From contig VRMN01000008.1 of assembly GCA_008690995.1 (NCBI GenBank), forward strand, positions 620,001-684,000: a stretch of 64,000 nucleotides of DNA, in the 5' to 3' direction. Below, piece by piece: positions 38,664 to 47,586 of the stretch. The stretch is from Porphyridium purpureum (taxonomy: Eukaryota > Rhodophyta > Bangiophyceae > Porphyridiales > Porphyridiaceae). Position numbers and translations under genes: made by a program. Positions within the stretch are counted from its first letter, which is position 1; each line of letters opens with the position of its first letter. The notes under the pieces were generated by a model. The model did no database searches and was not told where the DNA came from. It saw only the letters and a program-made list of their open reading frames with translations.

Positions 38664-40025
38664 TTAATCGTCGGCCTGAGCCTGAGGGTGCGGTTTGGAC
38701 TTGCGGCTTCGTTTGTGTCGCTGCGCTTCTGCTCGCTGCACCAGCAACTTGGCCGAGCAGAGCGACGAAACAGAACGCTCCGTGTAGATTCGCGAGATCA
38801 TCTCAATCTTTTCCCCTGCCTCGTAGAAACGCACAAACCCATCCTGCCCGGCCGTCACGAACAACGGCACGCCGTCGTGGCTACCTGCGTCGAGGTCGTC
38901 GTCGCCCTGCTGGCTTTGATGCGCCAGATGCAACTGGTTCACCGCTCCTCGAGCACCTTTGAGCGAGCCTGTGAAGCGCGGCTTTCGCATGTCGAACCGC
39001 ATCACATTTCCGACGATGTCGCTTGCTAGTCCGTACTGGTCAACCAGCAGCAACGCTGACACGCTGCGCTCGGAAGGCAGGCGCAGCTTCAGTACAGGAG
39101 AGCGAGGTTGACCACCTGTGCGAATGTCGTAGACAAGAACTTGTCCATTCCTGCTTCCAGCACCAAACACGTTGCCATCCGACCCGAGAGCAAACGCGAC
39201 CGTCGCGACGTCGAACTTGAGCCGCGGCAGCTGTTCAGGTGATGCCTTGGTTTCGAAAACCACACTGCTTGTATTGATGTCGTACACAAGCATCGCTTCG
39301 CGATCAGCGCCAACCAGAATACGCGATCGATCCCATGCCGCTGTCCTGATACCACCAGACTTGGTACTGAAGGTTTCCAAAGGTACATGTGCACGCGTTT
39401 CTCGCTCGGCTTTTCCTGCACAGAACGAAATCCTCTCGACCTTGCCGGATTGCCACAAAATAGTCGTCGCAGATGCTGTGTCTTGTTCGCTACCTATCCT
39501 TCCGCAACATCTCACAATGTCCGCGCTCACATCCTGCGAGTCTGCGTCTCGAAGAGCGACCACCTGTGCGCACTTGAGCAAATCAGTCGGTTGTTCGTTG
39601 GTCGGCTCGCGTTCCAGTTCGGCCCACGGAACGGACACCAAGGCACGATTCCCGACGACGGCGCGCACCGAGCCACCCGCTGGCCCGACTGGACACACGT
39701 GTATAAAAGAAACGCGGTCGGCATCTGGGTCGGAAGAATACTTGATTGTGTTCTCACCCTGGTCGCCGTCGGCCGGAGGCGCTTCGGCTAGGGGTAAAAG
39801 CGACACGCGCGACCTTACCGCAGCTGTATTCTGGTCGAGAAGCGAAACCCCGCCGCGCTGATCGCCCACGAGCCACATGTCCTCGTCGTGAATCGGCCTC
39901 ATGGCATCACGCGGGCTCCTTGACAGGATGTGAGCGCACTCGCAAGAGATAGAATCGAGGAAGTTCGTCGTCGTGGTCAATGGGAAGAATGTTTGTTTGA
40001 ATAACCGACGTCGGCAAAGACGCAT
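38664..40025 (-). CDS. WD40 protein, Nsa1/WDR74-like ribosome biogenesis factor
   Basis: The first ATG (40025) gives 453 residues; a second at 39902 (MRPIHDEDMWLVGDQRGGV) starts right at the first propeller blade and may be the true start. The single beta-propeller includes GSDGNVFGAGSRNGQVLVYD, LVDQYGLASDIVGNVMRFDM, and a late blade with GSLKGARGAVNQLHL and VTAGQDGFVRFYEAGEKIEM. The last two elements are the signature of Nsa1/WDR74. A Lys/Arg-rich tail (AQRHKRSRKSKPHPQ) resembles the nucleolar tail of the family. Nsa1 joins pre-60S particles and is released by the Rix7/NVL ATPase. Assignment by pattern, moderately sure. Confidence 0.72.
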   Translation of the reverse strand: MRLCRRRLFKQTFFPLTTTTNFLDSISCECAHILSRSPRDAMRPIHDEDMWLVGDQRGGVSLLDQNTAAVRSRVSLLPLAEAPPADGDQGENTIKYSSDPDADRVSFIHVCPVGPAGGSVRAVVGNRALVSVPWAELEREPTNEQPTDLLKCAQVVALRDADSQDVSADIVRCCGRIGSEQDTASATTILWQSGKVERISFCAGKAERETRAHVPLETFSTKSGGIRTAAWDRSRILVGADREAMLVYDINTSSVVFETKASPEQLPRLKFDVATVAFALGSDGNVFGAGSRNGQVLVYDIRTGGQPRSPVLKLRLPSERSVSALLLVDQYGLASDIVGNVMRFDMRKPRFTGSLKGARGAVNQLHLAHQSQQGDDDLDAGSHDGVPLFVTAGQDGFVRFYEAGEKIEMISRIYTERSVSSLCSAKLLVQRAEAQRHKRSRKSKPHPQAQADD

Positions 40026-40295
40026 GGGGTTTTCCAACTCGGTTCGACTCGTGTAGAAAGCATCAGCAGTAGCGGAAGATTGAAGGGCATCAGGGAGCCA
40101 CAGTGGAATCTTCGCTTTCCTTTCTTGCCTCTCTTCTGCTTATTTCTGTCTTTCATTTTAAGAACAATTTGTGTTGTAATGTTATCGAGCGCCCTTCGCT
40201 CCCAAGCGTTCGCTATGTCTCGCGCTGCGGACACCTCTGCTCGCTTGAGTGCATTCGGGACGCAGAATCTTCTTGCAATTTAAGATGGCACATTC

Positions 40296-42746
40296 TTAGT
40301 TTTTCTTCAATTGACCCGGAAACATGACTAACGCTGAGCCTTTCTTCCCTGGACTCGGGCCAGAGCTTGACTTTTGGCTGTCTTCTTCCAGTCTGATGCT
40401 ACGGGACATAAGCACGTCTCGAAGGAACTCTCCCGCGGGCATCGTCTTGACATCCAAAGGCTCAAAACTGTAATACAGGTTAAACGTATCGCCCTCGTCG
40501 ACGGAATATGCCTTGTCCCTCACTCTGCCGTTCACGATCGCTCGTGTCTTAACGGTGAATGCAGCAATCGTGCCTTCAGGAAAGGCAAACAGCTCATGTG
40601 CTGACATATCTTTTCGCAACTTGACCGGGTGATTCGGTATACTCTTCGGCTTCTTCCCAGGAAGCATTGACTTATCCGGAGCCATGGCCTCCCCTGTAGG
40701 CGACCGTGTATCCTGCTCCAAGCCGAAGAACGGACCATATTGCCAGAACCAGGCAAGGACATTTTCCGTGGAGAACAAGTCCGGCTCTCCCGCAACGTTG
40801 TGCGAGACATACACCGTCATGCAGTTCTCGTTGGAAGCCCCCTGTTTCCGTGTAGGCTTAAGCATGACACGAACCGAGTCGCCAAGCTGTGCTTCAGGAA
40901 CCAACGAAAGGGAATGATCGAGAATACGGTTGTAAAGCTGCATGCTGTACCGGAACGCTACTTCCCCCCACCAGTGCCCGCCAAAGACGTACTGCTCCAT
41001 TTCTGGCAAGCCCACATACTCAAAGCCCAAGCAGGTTTTGGTGTTGTGGTAAATGATAAACGCGCCGTCCATGCGGCCCAACCGGATCTGAAACGCATAC
41101 TTCATGAAGCCATTGCGAATCAGGTCAAAGAACTCGCGCTGGAATGAATTCATATCTCCCGTGGCTCTGTCGATCATATAGTGCGAGTGCATCTCATAAT
41201 CCTGCACATCCCATTGGATAGGAGCCACAGCGCGTGACTTGACGTCAAAAAACTTTCCATTCCGAGCGTCCACGCAATCGATTTGAGCGCGGAACAGAAA
41301 GTTTCCCATTTGCGTGTAATTGTACATTTGATCCTCCTGCTTTTCCTTGAATGAGTCGCTCTCGGCTCCACCAGATATGAAACGGTCCACAAACGTTTGT
41401 CCGGCGGTTGTCACCAGGCGTTCCATGCTGTGTCCCAGCGCCATGAGTACATGAGCAATGTCGAACTTGTCTGACGTTATACTATACACGGCTGCATCCT
41501 TCTCCCCACCGGGTAAGCGCTCTAGTCGAACCGTAGTCGCATGAAGCGTGAAGAAACCAAATTTGGGGAATTGTTGAGACTCAAAAGGCTCTCGGATTCC
41601 GGTTGTCGTTGGTCCTCGAAAATTTGACAGCACAGCATAACAACAGCTCAGCGCCTGCGTGGTTGAACTTGTGGAGGACACATACTTCACCTTTACCGGC
41701 TCTTGCTCCTTCGACAAAAGAGTGTTCCTGTCATGAGCCACAGCGTGCAAGCGCGTGTCTTTCCCGGGTGGAGTGAACGGCACCATAGCTTTCCAATTCG
41801 TTTCTGGCAGGGAAGGAATGCGACTCAAAATCCCGTGGAACTGCTCCCTCTCCTTTGGCGGCAGCACGAAAAACGGGGCGACGCCGTTCAAAGCAAGCAC
41901 GCGCTCCAACCCATGCGCGAGCACGGGCGCTTTGGGCTCCGGACCGGAGCCGACTTTTGCGGGCTTCACCTCGGCGACGTCCAGCGACTGAATGCACAGC
42001 CTTGCGAAGCCTTCTTGGGTCATTTGGTCCGACAAGTCACGATCGGGCAGCACTTTGAGAGCCTGTATTTTGATCTCCTGGAGTTTGGATGCCGAGAAGC
42101 GATGGCGTACTCTTGGTGCCGCTCTGTACGTGACCATGTGCACCTTTTTGACGTGAACAACTTGTGTGGCAAGCTTTGCAAACGATGCGGGCGGCACGTC
42201 GTTGGCGGAAAGAATGGTTCGCGCCGAATGAAGAGGCTTCCGTTCTTTCCTCCCACGCCGCGACGAAGATGAGCCCTCTTCTTTTCTTTTCTCCAATTCT
42301 TGCGCCAAGTTCTGCAAAATGTATGTGTTTTTCAAGGGCTTGTGCGTTGCGTTGGCGTGATTTGCCCTACTTGTTAAACCTGGCTCGGCCGGCGTATGCT
42401 TCGGCGCATCTGCTTTTGCCCGATCCGCCGTACGCGGCTTCAAGAGGCGGAGAAAGGAACCCGTCGAAGTGGCCGAGGAGTCCTCAGACTCCTTGACAGA
42501 GAGCTTGGCCACATTCTTGCTCAGAGAGTAGCGGAGCTTCTGGCCCTTCTTAGCGGGCTTTGCAGCCGCGCTCTTCTTGCCGGGCGCGGCGGCCGCGTGC
42601 ACATTTCTACGGTCCGCGGCCTTCTTCACGCGCTCCAGCGCGGTACCCGCGGCGTCTCGATGCGGGACGCTTGCATAGCCACGCAGCACGCCCTGCTTCC
42701 ATCTCGCGTGCACCACGCCGCGCACCGAGGACACCAATCCAACCAT
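40296..42746 (-). CDS. PET127: Mitochondrial Pet127-family protein (PD-(D/E)XK exoribonuclease fold)
   Basis: 816 residues from the ATG at 42746 (the open frame continues to a TTG at 42800). The N-terminus MVGLVSSVRGVVHARWKQGV is a mitochondrial presequence, followed by a basic disordered region to about 190. The C-terminal 500 residues match Pet127 closely: VKYVSSTSSTTQALSCCYAV, DKFDIAHVLMALGHSMERLV, YNYTQMGNFLFRAQIDCVD, GKFFDVKSRAVAPIQWDV, SFQREFFDLIRNGFMKYAFQ, IRLGRMDGAFIIYHNTKTCL. The acidic residues of QIDCVD and FDVKSR fit a PD-(D/E)XK active site. Pet127 of fungi is a membrane-bound mitochondrial 5'-to-3' RNA-processing factor. The family has a patchy spread among eukaryotes. Confidence 0.9.
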   Translation of the reverse strand: MVGLVSSVRGVVHARWKQGVLRGYASVPHRDAAGTALERVKKAADRRNVHAAAAPGKKSAAAKPAKKGQKLRYSLSKNVAKLSVKESEDSSATSTGSFLRLLKPRTADRAKADAPKHTPAEPGLTSRANHANATHKPLKNTYILQNLAQELEKRKEEGSSSSRRGRKERKPLHSARTILSANDVPPASFAKLATQVVHVKKVHMVTYRAAPRVRHRFSASKLQEIKIQALKVLPDRDLSDQMTQEGFARLCIQSLDVAEVKPAKVGSGPEPKAPVLAHGLERVLALNGVAPFFVLPPKEREQFHGILSRIPSLPETNWKAMVPFTPPGKDTRLHAVAHDRNTLLSKEQEPVKVKYVSSTSSTTQALSCCYAVLSNFRGPTTTGIREPFESQQFPKFGFFTLHATTVRLERLPGGEKDAAVYSITSDKFDIAHVLMALGHSMERLVTTAGQTFVDRFISGGAESDSFKEKQEDQMYNYTQMGNFLFRAQIDCVDARNGKFFDVKSRAVAPIQWDVQDYEMHSHYMIDRATGDMNSFQREFFDLIRNGFMKYAFQIRLGRMDGAFIIYHNTKTCLGFEYVGLPEMEQYVFGGHWWGEVAFRYSMQLYNRILDHSLSLVPEAQLGDSVRVMLKPTRKQGASNENCMTVYVSHNVAGEPDLFSTENVLAWFWQYGPFFGLEQDTRSPTGEAMAPDKSMLPGKKPKSIPNHPVKLRKDMSAHELFAFPEGTIAAFTVKTRAIVNGRVRDKAYSVDEGDTFNLYYSFEPLDVKTMPAGEFLRDVLMSRSIRLEEDSQKSSSGPSPGKKGSALVMFPGQLKKN

Positions 42747-42850
42747 CGCCGTCGCCGTCGTCACCCACACAAACACCCACTCACCCCCTCCCCCCTGCAA
42801 ACTTCACGCACCGCCGCCAAAATAGAAAACGTCCCAAAAAAATCCTCACA

Positions 42851-42890
42851 AACCGCTTAACCGCTTAACCGCTAAGCTGTTTAACCGGAA
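42851..42890. repeat. Degenerate octamer repeat (AACCGCTT family, 5 units)
   Basis: Five consecutive 8-bp units: AACCGCTT, AACCGCTT, AACCGCTA, AGCTGTTT, AACCGGAA. It lies in the 315-bp promoter shared by the divergent Pet127 and PWWP genes. A (GA)n tract follows at about 42,990-43,008. Related to the arrays at 2-25, 7968-8207 and 27201-27362. Confidence 0.75.
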
Positions 42891-43061
42891 ACTGGATTAA
42901 TGATGAAACGGGGTAGATTTCATAGACGCAAGTACAGTTGAGTGGAGAAGGAGGCTGAGAAAGTGCGCGGGGCGATGCAGAGCATGGACGAGAGAGAGAG
43001 AGAGAGAGGAGAGAGTGGATGAGAGGGAGAAGGGTGGTGTGGAGGTGGATAGTGGACGAGT

Positions 43062-44426
43062 ATGGAAATGGATGGTCCTCCGGCATACAGCAAGGTGCTT
43101 GGGCCGATGGCGGACTCTGACAGAAAGGTGGATTTGTGGTACGGGCAGATCGTGTGGGTGTTGTTTGACCAGTATCCGTGGTGGCCTGCGCGCCTGCTCG
43201 ATACCATGTTTTCGGCCACGGGCGAAGATCTGGAGCAGGCGAGGTGGAAGCACCAGGGTAAGTTTTACGTGGTTTTTTACAACGATAATGGCGCCGGCGC
43301 GTGGGTCGCACCCACAGATATGAGGCCCATGTCCATTCAGTCTCTCAAGGATTATGACGTGTCGTCCGTGGAGGAAAGTCTTCGCAAACAGGTCGACGGC
43401 GCAATCAGGGAAGCGCTCGAGTTTTGCAACAAAATGTGCGCAAGCGTTTATGATGCACAGGTGCTCGAGTATGCCAAGTGCACCCAGAAGCACTTTGGAT
43501 ACGAGAGCCACAGCAGGCTCGGCAACACGTACTATTCGAATGTGCACTATGTGGATAATAAGCGGCCTAGGGAAAGCGATATTGTAGCCGCCGTCCCGAT
43601 TTCGCCCAAGCGCGCTTTGCGCCACTTCAAGCGCGAGGCCGCAATGCTTTCGGAGAGCTCCCCCAGGCGCACAGTCGGAAGACCATCCCAAGATATTCCA
43701 GTCTCGACACGAAGGTCCAGGCAGGCCCCCATTTCTTCCGAGCGCCCAGCGAGATCAGCAACCAGCTCTCCGCCCTTGCTGCCCATGTCAGGCAGTCATG
43801 GTGTTGCCAGGGTGGCGATTAATGGACAGCAGATGCCCCCGAGAAAGCGCGGGAGGCCGCCCGGATCTGTTCAGCAAATGGCCCGGGCGGCACAGCAGCA
43901 GGCCACTTTGCAGCCGCACCTGATAAGCAACGCGGCACATCAGCAGCAGCAGACTGTTCTGCACATGCGTGGGAGGGGGCTCAATTTGGCCAGCGAAGTC
44001 CACGAGTACGTGCCAGAAAAAGCAGTCGAAGAGCTCAGCGCCCTGGAAGAGAGGATTCAAGTGCTCGAGAGCATGGTTCAAAAAGTGGGGAGCAGCCCAC
44101 CGGAAGGTGAAACATGGCCGCCAGTTTCTGAGCTTCCATTTAACAGCCTTCTCTTTTTGAATTCATTGGCACGAAACGTACCCAAGGCTGGCGTGCTCGA
44201 GGAGGCCGCGAAAAACGAGCATTTGCCGCTTGACCGAGGGCTAGCCATCGCGATCGAGGAGCTGTGTCAGATCAGCGAGCAGTTTCTCGAGGAGCAGCGT
44301 GCGCGCAGTTCAACCTCCTCGGATATCAAGCGGTTGGTGGACTCGATTGTGGCAGACTCGGCCAAGAACAGCGCGCTGTATCAGAGCATTCTGGCCAGCC
44401 TTGTCCTACAGGCAGCAAGTTGGTAG
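43062..44426 (+). CDS. PWWP-domain chromatin protein
   Basis: 454 residues from an ATG at 43062. The PWWP domain is at about residues 25-100: YGQIVWVLFDQYPWWPARLL, an insert, KFYVVFYNDNGAGAWVAPTD, MRPMSIQSLKDYDVSSVEES, then helices reaching about 140. It should bind methylated-lysine nucleosomes. An AT-hook-like PPRKRGRPPGS at about 265 adds DNA contact. A Gln-rich linker follows, and the C-terminal about 130 residues are helical (EKAVEELSALEERIQVLESM and following), perhaps for dimerisation. Nuclear. Divergent from Pet127 across the octamer-bearing promoter. Confidence 0.88.
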   Translation: MEMDGPPAYSKVLGPMADSDRKVDLWYGQIVWVLFDQYPWWPARLLDTMFSATGEDLEQARWKHQGKFYVVFYNDNGAGAWVAPTDMRPMSIQSLKDYDVSSVEESLRKQVDGAIREALEFCNKMCASVYDAQVLEYAKCTQKHFGYESHSRLGNTYYSNVHYVDNKRPRESDIVAAVPISPKRALRHFKREAAMLSESSPRRTVGRPSQDIPVSTRRSRQAPISSERPARSATSSPPLLPMSGSHGVARVAINGQQMPPRKRGRPPGSVQQMARAAQQQATLQPHLISNAAHQQQQTVLHMRGRGLNLASEVHEYVPEKAVEELSALEERIQVLESMVQKVGSSPPEGETWPPVSELPFNSLLFLNSLARNVPKAGVLEEAAKNEHLPLDRGLAIAIEELCQISEQFLEEQRARSSTSSDIKRLVDSIVADSAKNSALYQSILASLVLQAASW

Positions 44427-44665
44427 CATTTAATGAGATAGATACTCACAAGAAAACATCTTTCCTTCAAAGTGCGGCAGACTTCAATTGCTTTGGTCGA
44501 TGTGTCGGTACCAATTAAGCAGACTGAGGCACTGCTCTGCCTTTACTCTCCATGACAGCCTAGGTCAAGTCGAGCAAATCATCGCTCCTTGCGGTGATTG
44601 TGAAAGGCGGACACTGGGATAAATCTGGCATCCACCTGCATCAATCGAGCGCGCGTTTGCACGGC

Positions 44666-44965
44666 ATGAAAGCTCACCGAGTCGGCTTTCTCAAGGGAAA
44701 ATCGCTCTTGCGTCCCTTGACCACGTTTGATTTTGGGAAACGAAAGCCTGAGCTGCGCTTGCATCAGACTTTTCCTGTCGTGGTTTTCGGGGTCCAAGTG
44801 GCACTTCGAGTCCACGCTGAGAGCGGAGACAAGGCTGATAGGTTGCGCGAATACAACGTGCCCAAGTATTCCGTCACCGCGGGAGCCAAGATTCTACAAA
44901 AAGCTTTGTCCACTAACGAACTATGCCGTGGACACTGCACGGTATTCAAGCGCCTTTGCGAGTGA
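44666..44965 (+). CDS. Doubtful small ORF, 99 codons
   Basis: In the 636-bp gap between the PWWP and PHF5A genes an ATG at 44666 opens 99 codons with an ordinary amino-acid composition (KPELRLHQTFPVVVFGVQVA, LREYNVPKYSVTAGAKILQK). No family recognised. An overlapping minus-strand frame (44756 to 44579) is equally plausible. Treat as a candidate only. Confidence 0.22.
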   Translation: MKAHRVGFLKGKSLLRPLTTFDFGKRKPELRLHQTFPVVVFGVQVALRVHAESGDKADRLREYNVPKYSVTAGAKILQKALSTNELCRGHCTVFKRLCE

Positions 44966-45062
44966 CCCGTACCGAATCTGCATCCGATGCAGCCGAAAAG
45001 AGCCTAAAAGCCGATGTCCAGATCGGCATGGATTCCTGCTTAAGCTTCCGTCGCCAGGTAGA

Positions 45063-45395
45063 TCATTTGAATTTGCTCTTTGAATACAAGATATCGCCCT
45101 TTGTCGCGCCCGCATTTAGCACCCTGGGACAGCCTTCTCTATCCCGTTCCAGAATGCAGCATTCTGCGCAGTAGAACGCTATTGCTCCTGTCTGAGCGTC
45201 GGCGGGCGACGCACACACCACACATCTGTTCTGCGCAGGACCCAAACTGCACGCGTCACACACGCGCGCTTCGGTGTCTCGGTTCACATGACTGTCGCAC
45301 AGCACGCATTTCCCATCGCAGCGTTCGCACACACGTCCTATGCCAACACCCGTCTGCTTCCGACACAGCACCAGCTCTGGCCGATGTTTCGACAT
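45063..45395 (-). CDS. PHF5A: PHF5A/Rds3, SF3b subunit of the U2 snRNP
   Basis: 110 residues from an ATG at 45395, the full family length. It begins MSKHRPELVLCRKQTGVGIG, then RVCERCDGKCVLCDSHV, CDACSLGPAQNRCVVC and AFYCAECCILERDREGCPRV, giving the zinc-binding CxxC knots in the order known for PHF5A (yeast Rds3). PHF5A sits in SF3b next to the branch-point adenosine pocket and is essential for pre-mRNA splicing. Its presence fits a genome that, though intron-poor, still splices, as the Pcc1 gene shows. The insertion ADAQTGAI before the last Cys pair is slightly longer than in animals. Confidence 0.95.
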   Translation of the reverse strand: MSKHRPELVLCRKQTGVGIGRVCERCDGKCVLCDSHVNRDTEARVCDACSLGPAQNRCVVCASPADAQTGAIAFYCAECCILERDREGCPRVLNAGATKGDILYSKSKFK

Positions 45396-45702
45396 TGCCT
45401 CCTGCAGCCCGACCGATCACGATCGGACGTTCGCAAGCCCCTGACGAAGCGGTTCCTCAGCAGTACACCGTGTGCGCAAGCGCTTCCGAAGCAGCCACCA
45501 GCGCGGTGTTCACCTCAAAGTCGTTCGAGTTGGCCAAGTCAGCCCGGATGCAGACGACGCGTCGGCGTGCCCGCAGTGTTTTGATTCTGCTGACGCAGCG
45601 CCAGCAAAGTGCAAAGGAGACTTCCCAGTACGCGCAGCACCAGCCCCTTGTGGAACGCTTGTTCGTCGTCTTCCGAAGCGTGCTGTTTCCGTTCTCCAAC
45701 AG

Positions 45703-45883
45703 GCCATGCTGCTCCAGTCAAGTTAGTCGGTTCAGTTTATGTCGTGCACACGCAGGCAACGTGCGTCTGCTGGCCGTCGCGAATTGCCAAAGTCGTAAAA
45801 CCAGGCTGTGGCCGCTCGACGCGAGCAGAACTGCCCTGGCCCTTGCGAGAGTTCATGCTCAGGTACGTGATCCCGTGTTTGTT

Positions 45884-45920
<37 letters not shown>

Positions 45921-46612
45921 CGCCGAGACCGGGATACCACGAGCCAAGATGACAGGGTACGAAATGCAGTCTTGCGACTCCTTCGGCCGCGACGACGGGA
46001 GCTGCGGCGATCTTTGACCTTGAAAGAGTCTATTTTGGCGTGGAGTAGTATGTATCTCACTTGCTGAGGACGCCAATCTCCGCGCGCACGGACGGTAAAA
46101 TATTTGTTTCTGGGGATGGCGAAGGGTGTGAGAAACGCGAACACACAGCCCTGGAGAGGACAAACGAATAATAATACTCGCACGGCCTTGGTCAGCCCAA
46201 CGTCGTGCTCGCGCCGGCGCGGAAGCGATCTGCCTGTTCCACATCGTGTGGCCTCTCGTCCAAGTGCTGAACTCTCGCCTGTCTGTTGCTCTTTCGCAGC
46301 CACCGCGGCAGCAGCAGCCACATGCGCACGAGGCCGAGAACCACAGGCCACATTCCAGCCAATCTACGTGTTGTGGTATCGGACCGAGGCGGTGACAACT
46401 TTAAAGTGTTCGACCCGGACCAGAACGGCGTGTTGTCTGTCCATGACAGTGAAATGCTGCGCATTATGCGGCTGTGCGAGGAGATAGACGAGCTTGTCTC
46501 CAAAAATGATACAGCCGAAACGACGCGCGTCAGTGCAGTGCGCTGTACCGTGCCGCAAAGAGTGCGCGTGCGCGCCTGCACCACCGACTTGCCAAGGTGC
46601 GCAGACACCTAG
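45703..46612 (+). CDS. Probable intron-containing gene, Tudor/PWWP-like start (ends not fixed)
   Basis: A consensus intron, CAG|GTACGTG at 45862/45863 to TTGCTCTTTCGCAG at 46299 (437 bp), joins two open stretches in exact phase. The 5' exon (45703-45862, perhaps itself preceded by an intron ending TTCTCCAACAG at 45702) reads PVKLVGSVYVVHTQATCVCW, PSRIAKVVKPG, like the opening of a Tudor or PWWP barrel. The 3' exon (46300-46612) reads LRVVVSDRGGDNFKVFDPDQ, NGVLSVHDSEMLRIMRLCEE, IDELVSKND. No initiator ATG is visible in the first exon, so the gene must start further left, and it may extend right (an open exon-like stretch ends at 46903). Family not assigned. Divergent from PHF5A. Confidence 0.38.
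45886..45919. repeat. (TG)n microsatellite inside the putative intron
   Basis: Seventeen TG units start 23 bp after the putative 5' splice site at 45863. The run gives Cys-Val or Thr-His repeat frames when translated, which argues that this stretch is not coding. Confidence 0.85.
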
Positions 46613-47586
46613 CGGCATTCCTCGTGCGCAACTAGGACACCATTATTCCATTAACAGGCGCAGAACCCTCCAGTTCGACCTGGACGGCGCCAATTCTGCT
46701 CAACACGTGTCTGTGCGGCGTACGGAGCAGCCACAACCTTGGACGTCACTGTCACGCCGACCCTCTACCTCAACACGTTCAACGCGCCAGGCATTTCTGG
46801 CGTCCGGCGGTACGGTCTATTTGCTAACGTGCTACAGCTCGACGGCGACGGAAGAAGAGACGACGCCGCCATCTTCTGCATCGACATCTGCACAGCGTAA
46901 GACGAGACGAGGCGACCAACACACTCACACTCGATGCCCATGAGGCTTAGGCCAGCTTAGGGTTCCACACGAACTTTTTCCCAATTTTGGCGCGCGTGCT
47001 GCGCGTCTGTTGCGTGCGAGGTGGTGTGGGAGAGCGCAAGCGACGTGCCGCCCACGCAAGGGGAACAGTGAGGGAAGTGTGTATTTGCGCCGTACGCCGT
47101 GGCATCGTGTCCGCGGCAGAACGCTGTGTCAGGGGGAACTATTCCCCTGCTCGCTTTCCCGCATCCAGTGCACGCGGCGACGATCGGTCGGCGGGGTGGA
47201 GTAACCGGTTCAGGGTTTCCCAATTTCGCACTTCTTTTTTGGTTTTTCTTCTCGAATTCTTTTTTCCTTCTTGTTTCATCTGGGCGAGCGCGCGCTTTGC
47301 GTCGGAGACACAGCCGTTAGGTATTTTTGGATGACGATTTCCATTGCGAGACGAATTGAGATCGAATTACTGGAGCACGCGCGTGTACGGCCTTGGATCT
47401 GGGACACGCCGGGCTCTCCCGGAGACTCGCGGCTGCACCAATTGGCTTCAGCGCAGACGCCGGCTGCTTTGCTGCCGGGCAACTGCGGCAGGACGGAAAC
47501 GGCGCCGGGTTCTGCTCGTCGTGGTTTTTTGTGGCGCCGTTGTTGAGTGCCGTGAGCTGCGCGTCGCACGCCGTTGCCGCTTTGCA
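46613..47586. other. Region upstream of the Ada1-like gene
   Basis: About 970 bp. A plus-strand open stretch (about 46658-46903, including VTVTPTLYLNTFNAPGISGV and ANVLQLDGDGRRDDAAIF) may be a 3' exon of the preceding spliced gene, after an intron ending ATTCCATTAACAG at 46657. From 47,224 the sequence is T-rich and looks like promoter. The long frame entering the Ada1 gene from 47344 has no ATG until 47587. Confidence 0.35.

Noticed and set aside
45080-45952. 290-codon plus-strand frame across the PHF5A gene
   Set aside because: It is the shadow of PHF5A (minus strand) extended through the promoter and ends in the TG microsatellite. No ATG-started part shows a family.
46300-46500. EF-hand loop in FKVFDPDQNGVLSVHD
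   Set aside because: Residues fit the loop consensus by spacing, but the flanking helices are missing, and the segment continues a beta-rich Tudor-like reading across a well-placed intron.
47344-47586. N-terminal 81-residue extension of the Ada1-like protein
   Set aside because: The frame is open but starts with TTG, is Arg/Cys-rich and low in conservation. The first ATG at 47587 begins exactly at the SAGA-Tad1 domain.
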